Shown: positions 57,823 to 64,000 of the stretch, piece after piece
Numbering within the stretch: position 1 is the stretch's first letter
How the letters are laid out: each line of letters begins with the position of its first letter
From: Heterohyrax brucei
Lineage: Eukaryota > Chordata > Mammalia > Hyracoidea > Procaviidae
DNA length: 64,000 nt
Direction of reading: 5' to 3'
Assembly: GCA_028571685.1 (NCBI GenBank)
Contig: CM053148.1
Span: forward strand, 87,318,001-87,382,000
The notes under the pieces: model-generated
The model's input: the letters and a program-made list of their open reading frames with translations, nothing else
Told to the model about the DNA's origin: nothing
Database searches by the model: none
Made by a program: the position numbers and the translations under genes

Positions 57823-58299
57823 TGTTAGGCTGAAACCCAAGCCCCCTCCCCCAACCATTTCCCGAGCTCCCCAGCCAAAAGTTTCATCCCCGGCCAGGCC
57901 AGCTATTCTGGAAGTTCTATTCAAATGAGACTAGCTGCCCGGCCTGACTAGCTGTCCCTTCTTTCCCATAGGCTCAACTCCATTGAAATAATACCCCCTT
58001 ATGTTAAGTAAGCAACTCTGATCATCCACAACCCCATTGGCTACTCGCCGCAGGCACCGTTCTCATCCTCACGGGCACTATTTTCAGCGCTGTCCTCAAT
58101 AAGGTCCGCTGGCACCCCTTTATAAACCCCCCACCCCAACCCCCTGAGCCAGCGCAGTTCTACAGACTCCCATGCGAGAACTCTGTAAAGCCCCCGGGGA
58201 CGCAAATAAACTCTTCCTTTTCTTTCTCCTCCTCTCTCTGGTTTTTCCTCTATATAATTTCGATTAAACGAAACCCACTGCATCCAAAAATCTCTAACG
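57823..58299 (+). mobile_element. Solo LTR, class-I (gammaretrovirus-like)
   Basis: A GC-rich 477-bp LTR, unlike the MaLR LTRs. It runs from tgttaggctgaaacccaagc to aaaatctctaacg, with short inverted ends (tgttag / ctaac). A TATA box (tttataaacc, about 58119) and a polyadenylation signal AATAAA at 58205-58210 lie in the expected order, with a T/C-rich stretch after it. The perfect pentamer ggtag flanks it at 57818-57822 and 58300-58304. No internal region remains. Well-kept ends and signals suggest it is younger than the MaLR copies. Confidence 0.87.
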
Positions 58300-58304
58300 G
58301 GTAG

Positions 58305-58986
58305 GTAAGCTGATTCTCTATATTACCATATGAATTTCTTCAATTAAACACGAAAACAGTGAGTTATTTTATATGTGGTTGGAAAAAAGGGAGACTCACA
58401 GATGCATTTCTATAAATTAATGAAAACAGAAATGTGCTCATTCGAACATCAGGCAAAGGAAAATAATTAAGACATGTGAAGAATGTGCTGGTATGATATA
58501 AAAAGAACAACAAATATCAAAATAAGAAAGACATCAAATGTTTCAGATAAAGAATTATCTCATAATTAAAATACGTTTTTGTTATTATCAAAGCCAACGT
58601 TTAATCAAGGAAGGAATTAGAACTCCTCAGCATGAAATGAGAAATGAGATAGCAAAGATGGTAAAACTGCTGGAGTACTAAATGAATATTTTCCAATATA
58701 TTCTTAAAGAATGGCATTAGTGAGTCAAGAACTATCACATTCCTCTTTAACCCATCTGGTACTAACTTGTGAAGGCTCAGCTGCATAAATGGACGTTCCC
58801 ATTTGCCTTGGGCAAATTTGATGATACTAAAGATTAAAATCCCTATAATTTTTTCTGACTTTGCTGAGCTTCATATTTCATCTAAAAATATTAAAATGTA
58901 AAGACAGATTTAACAAAAGCTATTTTAAAGCCTTAATCATTGGCTGTTTAAACCAGCAATTTCAAGTGCTTTCCGACTTCAACAGA
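58305..58986. other. Unassigned AT-rich sequence
   Basis: About 0.68 kb past the LTR. Nothing recognised. Confidence 0.4.
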
Positions 58987-59020
58987 TAGCCAAGCCAAGT
59001 GCCATTGAGTCGGATCCGAG
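58987..59020 (-). mobile_element. AfroSINE 3' stub
   Basis: tagccaagccaagtgccatt then gagtcggatccga. Only about 30 bp of the 3' end, minus strand. Confidence 0.65.
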
Positions 59021-59399
59021 AAATCCAAATATTCGCATATTTTTCTAAATTCTTTAATGAAAAATTTTAACCTAAGATTCATAGGCATTTTAGACAGTTT
59101 TGTTAAGCATAGAGAAACCAATGTGAGATATAAGCTTCATCACTTTAATTTCACCACCTGGAGATCACCACTGATAACACGGCAAGCAGACACAACGAGA
59201 CACAAAACTCAGGCTCCAGAAAAGAAGACTGCAAGAAAAATGATGCCTCTTGTGGAGGGTTAAGGTCTATATGTGTGTGAGTGTTTTAAATGAGGACAAC
59301 AACAATAACAAAACAGGGAAACAAAACACAAGCAATCAAAGACACAAAAACAAGTATGTTCAGTTCAATTTACAGAGCTGTTTTGCCTTTAGAAGGTTA
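59021..59399. other. Unassigned sequence
   Basis: About 380 bp. Frames at 59057-59263 and 59250-59444 are unrecognised. Confidence 0.4.
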
Positions 59400-59545
59400 T
59401 ATGGAAACTTTGGTGCTGTAATGGCTAAATTTGATGGTGGCTAACCAAAAGGTTAGCAGTTCAAATCCACTAGGAGTTCCTTGAAAACTCTGTAGGCCAG
59501 TTCTACTTTGTCCTATGAGTCAGCATCAACTCAGCAGCACTGGGG
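59400..59545 (+). mobile_element. AfroSINE
   Basis: ggaaactttggtgctgtaat, ggttagcagttcaaatccac, tgagtcagcatcaactcagc. Good copy with a small deletion before the tail. Confidence 0.9.
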
Positions 59546-59654
59546 TTCATGTCTCCAGAGAGAAGTTCAGAAAATCCAGGCAAGAAGAGATCAGGTGGAG
59601 AAGAGCCAGGAAACCTGAAAGAGCAATAATTACGTAATTGGTTTGACCCCACCT

Positions 59655-59943
59655 GCCTGTCCCCAGAAGAAGACCCTTTGGTCTGCTCTGTAAAGATCAT
59701 GGCCTAGAAAAACTCTGTGGGGTGGTCCTACTCATATTGTAGCACAATAAGGTGGTACAGTGGTTAAGTGCTGTGGCTGCTAATCAAAAGGCTAGCAGTC
59801 CAAATCCACCAGGTATTTATTAGAACCCTGATGGGGTAGTTCTGCTTGTTCCGATAGGGTTGGTGTGAGTCAAAATTGACTCAACAGTAAGGGATTTTTT
59901 TTTTTTATATGAGTCAGAATCTATTCCAAGGTACAAAACAACA
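59655..59943 (+). mobile_element. Long-form AfroSINE 3' part, split by a SINE
   Basis: Parts 59655-59746 (aagaccctttggtctgctct, gtaaagatcatggcctagaa) and about 59907-59943 (tatgagtcagaatctattcc, aacaacatgaca). The short-form AfroSINE at 59747-59906 separates them. Confidence 0.72.
59747..59906 (+). mobile_element. AfroSINE nested in a SINE
   Basis: aataaggtggtacagtggtt, ggctagcagtccaaatccac, gagtcaaaattgactcaaca, ending in a T run. Confidence 0.88.
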
Positions 59944-61319
59944 TGACAAAAGAATCAGATTGTGAATGAAAACTCAGGAGGTGAAATGAGGGATTTAGGG
60001 CATGTATTCTAGCTTCGTTAAGTTTCTTCTGCAGTTAGGGTGGGTAGTCCCCAAAGGAAGTTCAATTTCCTGGTGATTCTGGCATCACTGAGTTCAGTAG
60101 TCAGAGACCTGTCTTGTGCATGAGAACTCTCAAAGCTTTTTCCATGTTAAAGGAAATTTCACAGTAAAGGACAATCTCATATACTGTGGATATGAGATCT
60201 CTTTCCTATGGCCACACGCAGGTAGCAGAAAGCATTGGAAGAGTAGGGATTGATTTATCATAGTTTTCAAGGTGGGTTTCCTAAGCTAATGAATTTCTGG
60301 TGCTAATAATATACAGCCTTAATGGTATCCTGGACTGTAGTCTTGCTTATCCCCTGGAATATGGCAAGTTGGAAAATTAAAACAAGACCATTTTCTTTTA
60401 GTCTGACTTACTCTGAAGCAGAACCCGAGAAAAAGTGTGTTTGTACCTTATTGGAAAACTCTTGTAGTTAGCCCGGAAAGGAAAATGAGAATAATTTTTA
60501 GCTTTCATAAAACTTGAAAGTTGAAGGAACTTTACATTTTCTTAGCCAAACTATAAAATAAAGATATTGTTACTAGAGGAAGGAACTTAGAAGCCTGAAA
60601 AACTTATTCTAGAAGGAAACTACTGCCTGGCTGATACAGACAAACTCAGGTTCTTGTATGGCTTGTTAATTTAGTAGTGTCAGGGAATATTAGCAGAAAA
60701 TGTCACTGATGCAGCTTAAAGAGCCCTTCATGCAGCACAGGGTGACTACACAACTTTAAAATCACAGGGCAGTAAGTTGGCTCAGTGTTAGGATATAGTT
60801 TAGTCTTTTTTTTTTTCATATAGAATAATGATATTTAAATAAAGTCTAATTTTAAACTCATGTTTCTTTGAGATTCTCATTAGAAGAAGTTTCGGGGGAT
60901 GTTGTAGTGCTATTTAATTAAAGCAAGCCAGTATCTGCTAAATAAACACCAAATACAAATTTCTGCATGGTATACACTGGGGAAAGTTTTTCTAGATTGC
61001 ACTGAATCACTTCAGTGAGGCTATGTCAAATGGTTCAAATCAATATTATGCTTAACCTGGATATGAGACTTTATTGAGTGTGTTCAATGCCAATTTCATA
61101 AAAGAAAAATATTTCCATTCAGAACAGATCTATAAAAATAAGGTTTGTAATTATTTTCCCTGAAGTTCATATATATAAGTCTACATAGTTGTTGCTCCAA
61201 AATAATAGTGCTGGACACATTTTTACCAGATTATCAATAATCACAATTCCAGGAAAGCTTCCAGTTTAAGAATGTGTGCATGTATATGTAAATTTCAAGA
61301 TGGTTATTGGTTCTAAAAG
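59944..61319. other. Long unassigned stretch
   Basis: About 1.4 kb with a T10 run near 60807. No repeat or exon recognised. Confidence 0.4.
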
Positions 61320-61679
61320 GCCCATGAACAAAAACACCAGAGAAATAAACAAATATCAAAATGAATAAAATCAATAAATAGCTAAACAACACAACTAGTG
61401 TCTACAAGAAACCTCTTTATTTAAAATACATAAATACTTAAATATATATTTATATGCTCAGAAAAAACAAAATGAGTTTAATATTTGTAAAAACTCAAGA
61501 ATAGTAAGAGAAGTTTAGATAACACTGTATAATTTTAACCAGTCAAAAGAAAGTTGGAGTAACTATGTAAGTTTCACATAAAGCAAGCATCAGAACAAGG
61601 AAAATACCTGGGTAAAATAGAATCACTACATAATGATAAAGGGATCAATTCTCCAAGAAGAAGAGGAAAAAAATCTAAA

Positions 61680-61805
61680 TACACACACACACAAATACAT
61701 ATATATACATATGTATATACATATTTAGATTATATAAGATATATATACAAAATATGTATGATAAATATTAAATATAAATACAAATATATACAAATATAAA
61801 TAAAC
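61680..61805. repeat. AC/AT-rich simple repeat inside L1
   Basis: Starts as (AC)n and turns into TATA/AAATA units. Probably grew within the L1 copy. Confidence 0.85.
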
Positions 61806-61989
61806 AAACAGATGAATAGATTCATATCCATAAAATGTCAAAAGCCATGACCCCAAAACTGGTAAACTAAAGTGAGAAAGAGACAAATCACTATTACCGT
61901 TGGAGATGCCCACATCCCTCTGTCAGGGGGCAAGCAAGCAGAAAATCAACAAGGACGTCTTCATCTTGAGTGGTGCTATTGACCAGCTT

Positions 61990-62352
61990 GGTCTAACTGA
62001 GGTTTACAGACTGCTGTGAACTGCCAAAAGGATGAACACATCAGTTTTAGAAGAAGAACAGCTGTCACACCCCTCAGGAGGAAGAAGAGTGAGACTTAGA
62101 CTCTTTTACTTTAGGCACCAAATAGGATAGACCAGTCACTAGGCAAGGACAGAAAGGACATCATATTTGGTAAAGAAGAAGTTTATGAAAATGAATGAAA
62201 CTTTCAATGAGATGGAGTGACACAGTCGTCAGAACCATGGATTCAAATGCACCAACAATCATAAAGATGGTGCAGGCAGCGGCCATCCTTCTTCCTGTTA
62301 CACTTACGGATGGCTCAGATCAGAGCCAACTCCATAGCAGTTATCAAGAGCA
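61990..62352 (+). mobile_element. RTE LINE 3' end inserted in L1
   Basis: gctgtgaactgccaaaagga, gtgagacttagactctttta, aggacatcatatttggtaaa, tcaatgagatggagtgacac, ttacggatggctcagatcag. The L1 endonuclease text resumes after it at about 62365. Confidence 0.82.
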
Positions 62353-63936
62353 ACCAAAAGAAGCCTTTATCTAACTAGAGCAGAATACATTCTCCTGAAG
62401 TTCACGTGAAACAATCAACATGACAGATCACAATTCAGGCCACAAACAAACCACAAAATTTTTAAAACAATGCAAATCAAAGTGTAGTCTTAGGTTATCT
62501 GGAAATCAAAAACAGTAAAATAGTTGGAGAACTCCAAAATATTTGAAGATTAGACAACAGGTGGCAAATAATACATAGCTAAATAAGACAGCTCAGGATA
62601 AATTTTAAAATAATTTAAACTAATTGAAAATGTAATTTATCTAAATTCATAGGCTGCAGTGAGAGCAGTGGTTAGAAGCTTATAGTATGAATGCATATAT
62701 TAGAACAGAAGAAAGCTCTAAAGTCAATAACCTAAATGTACTTCTTAAAAATAAAGAAAAACAACTGAAGTCTAACATAAGCAAGTAATAAACACTGTGA
62801 CAGAGTCAAGGCAACTGAAAACAAGAAAAAATAGAGTAAAATCAGTGAAATAAACAACTGGTTCTTTGAAAACATCAGTGATGTGGTTAAACTTTAGGCA
62901 GGCTAGCGAAGCAAAAAAGAGAGAGAAAATCCAGATTAACTACCAATATCAGAAATGAACAATTGCTCATCACTACCAATCCAATGGATATTAAAAATTA
63001 CAATAACTGTTTTAAACAATTCCATGTCCACGGTTTAGATAACTTAGATGACACAAACTGCTTTTATACTTGAAAGACATAAAGCTACCAAAATTAAGAT
63101 GTGGAGAAATTGTTAGCCTGAGTAGTATTATAGGATTTGAGTCAATAATTAATATTCTTACAAAAAATGAAAGCACAAAGTCTAGAATATTTCACTGGAT
63201 AATTTGATCAATATTACATGAAGGATTTTGTATGTTTTCCACAATTTCTGTCAGGAAATAGAATCTGAAGGTGTATTTCCCAGCTAATTCTCTAAGATCA
63301 GAATTACCAAAACACCAAAATAGATAAATAAGAGAAAATAAAACTAAAGACTAGTACCTTTAATGAACCTAGAAGCAAAAATCCACAATAAAATATTAGC
63401 AAAGAAAAATATATTAAATATATTAGCAAAAATAAATATGTAATTAATGCATCAGAACCAGTTGTCTCGGAACTCAAGATATTTACAAATAACTATAATA
63501 ATGTGTCTCTTATTGATAACATATTAAGACAGTTAGAAAGATGGCACAGGTTTAATTGGATGGCTTCTTGACCCTGTAGTAAATGGAGGTCAGCCAGTAA
63601 CTTATTGTAAGAAAAGCAAGTAACATAGGATACATCTAGGTATTATTTTTGTTTGCAGATGACTTGATCTTCATTAAAGAAATCCTATAGTTTACATGAA
63701 AAAACTACTAGCAAAGTTTCGAAGTACATAGTCAGTGTACCCAAACAAATTATGGTCTAAACTAGAAAAGAATCAACTAGAGACTGAAAAAATGTGTAGC
63801 CAACAGAGCCAACATTATACATAAGGAAAATTTAAATGTGTGATATAGAAGAACAACATACTCCGGAAAAAAACTGCAAAGAAAATTGAAAACTTAAATC
63901 AATGGAAGAATGTAATATGTTCATAAATAATAATAA

Positions 63937-64000
63937 AACCAATTCCATGGAGTCAGGTCCAACTCATGGCTACCCTAGAGGTCAGAGTAGAACTGCCCCA
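63937..64000 (-). mobile_element. AfroSINE cut by the window edge
   Basis: aaaccaattccatggagtca, ggctaccctagaggtcagag, tagaactgcccca. The 5' part lies beyond position 64000. Confidence 0.88.

Larger units (their letters stand above)
61320..63934 (+). mobile_element. Old L1 LINE, endonuclease to reverse transcriptase
   Basis: Plus-strand L1 covering about 2.2 kb of ORF2 after removal of an RTE insert (61990-62352) and a simple repeat (61680-61800). Landmarks in order: gtctacaagaaacctcttta (61400), aataatgataaagggatcaa-like near 61630, tcaacaaggacgtcttcatc (61940), agcagaatacattctcctga (62380), aaatatttgaagattagaca (62539), aataacctaaatgtacttct (62728), tttgcagatgacttgatctt (63653; the FADD-type box of the reverse transcriptase). 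Heavily diverged, no frame survives. Confidence 0.78.

Noticed and set aside
58041-58283. An 80-codon minus frame with charged residues
   Set aside because: It is antisense to the class-I-like LTR and has no other support.
57823-58299. GC-rich block as a host CpG-island promoter
   Set aside because: It has LTR ends, TATA and AATAAA in LTR order and a perfect flanking duplication.

Overview
This window is repeat-rich, gene-free mammalian DNA, most likely from an afrotherian and probably a paenungulate (elephant, sirenian or hyrax). The evidence is about 39 AfroSINE copies or fragments, many Afrotheria-type RTE (BovB-like) LINE copies, and a set of MaLR (MLT1-like) LTRs. No host protein-coding exon, tRNA, rRNA, CRISPR array or bacterial-style gene could be supported. 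The longest reading frames (about 60-140 codons) are fragments of RTE or L1 ORF2, mariner transposase, antisense LTR sequence, or have no recognisable content.

Layout. 0-5 kb: three MaLR LTRs, one inserted in another, then an L1 3' end and two RTE pieces lying tail to tail. 5-9.9 kb: sparse AfroSINEs, a (TG)24 microsatellite and a solo LTR. 10-13 kb: an RTE copy with an inverted 5' half and target-site duplications, followed at once by an L1 piece with its own duplications. 13-33 kb: mostly old, unassigned AT-rich sequence with AfroSINEs, two LTRs, two minus-strand L1 pieces, an RTE split by an unclassified retroelement (here called family A) and one mariner copy. 33.5-38.7 kb: a nearly full-length RTE on the minus strand, split by an AfroSINE (itself split by an LTR), a second LTR, and a third LTR that carries a family A copy. 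40.9-45 kb: further RTE copies, one split by a 528-bp foldback mariner, and a short RTE derivative with 3' and 5' ends joined. 48.7-50.5 kb: a MaLR provirus with two LTRs and a short internal region. 52.6-58.3 kb: an LTR piece with family A, a second foldback mariner, a MIR, an RTE, another family A copy and a GC-rich class-I-like solo LTR with 5-bp duplications. 59-64 kb: nested SINEs and a long, old L1 holding an RTE fragment, ending in an AfroSINE cut by the window edge.

The elements are related by mobilisation. AfroSINEs share the 3'-terminal motif of the RTE LINE, which fits RTE enzymes copying them in trans. Family A ends in A-rich tails, has long target duplications and shows one 5' inversion, which fits L1-type target-primed reverse transcription. 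The foldback mariners keep only the transposase 3' end and would have needed an enzyme supplied by a full-length relative.

Coordinates of old repeats are approximate (about 5-20 bp) unless duplications fix the ends. Family names rest on recognition of sequence, not on a database search.
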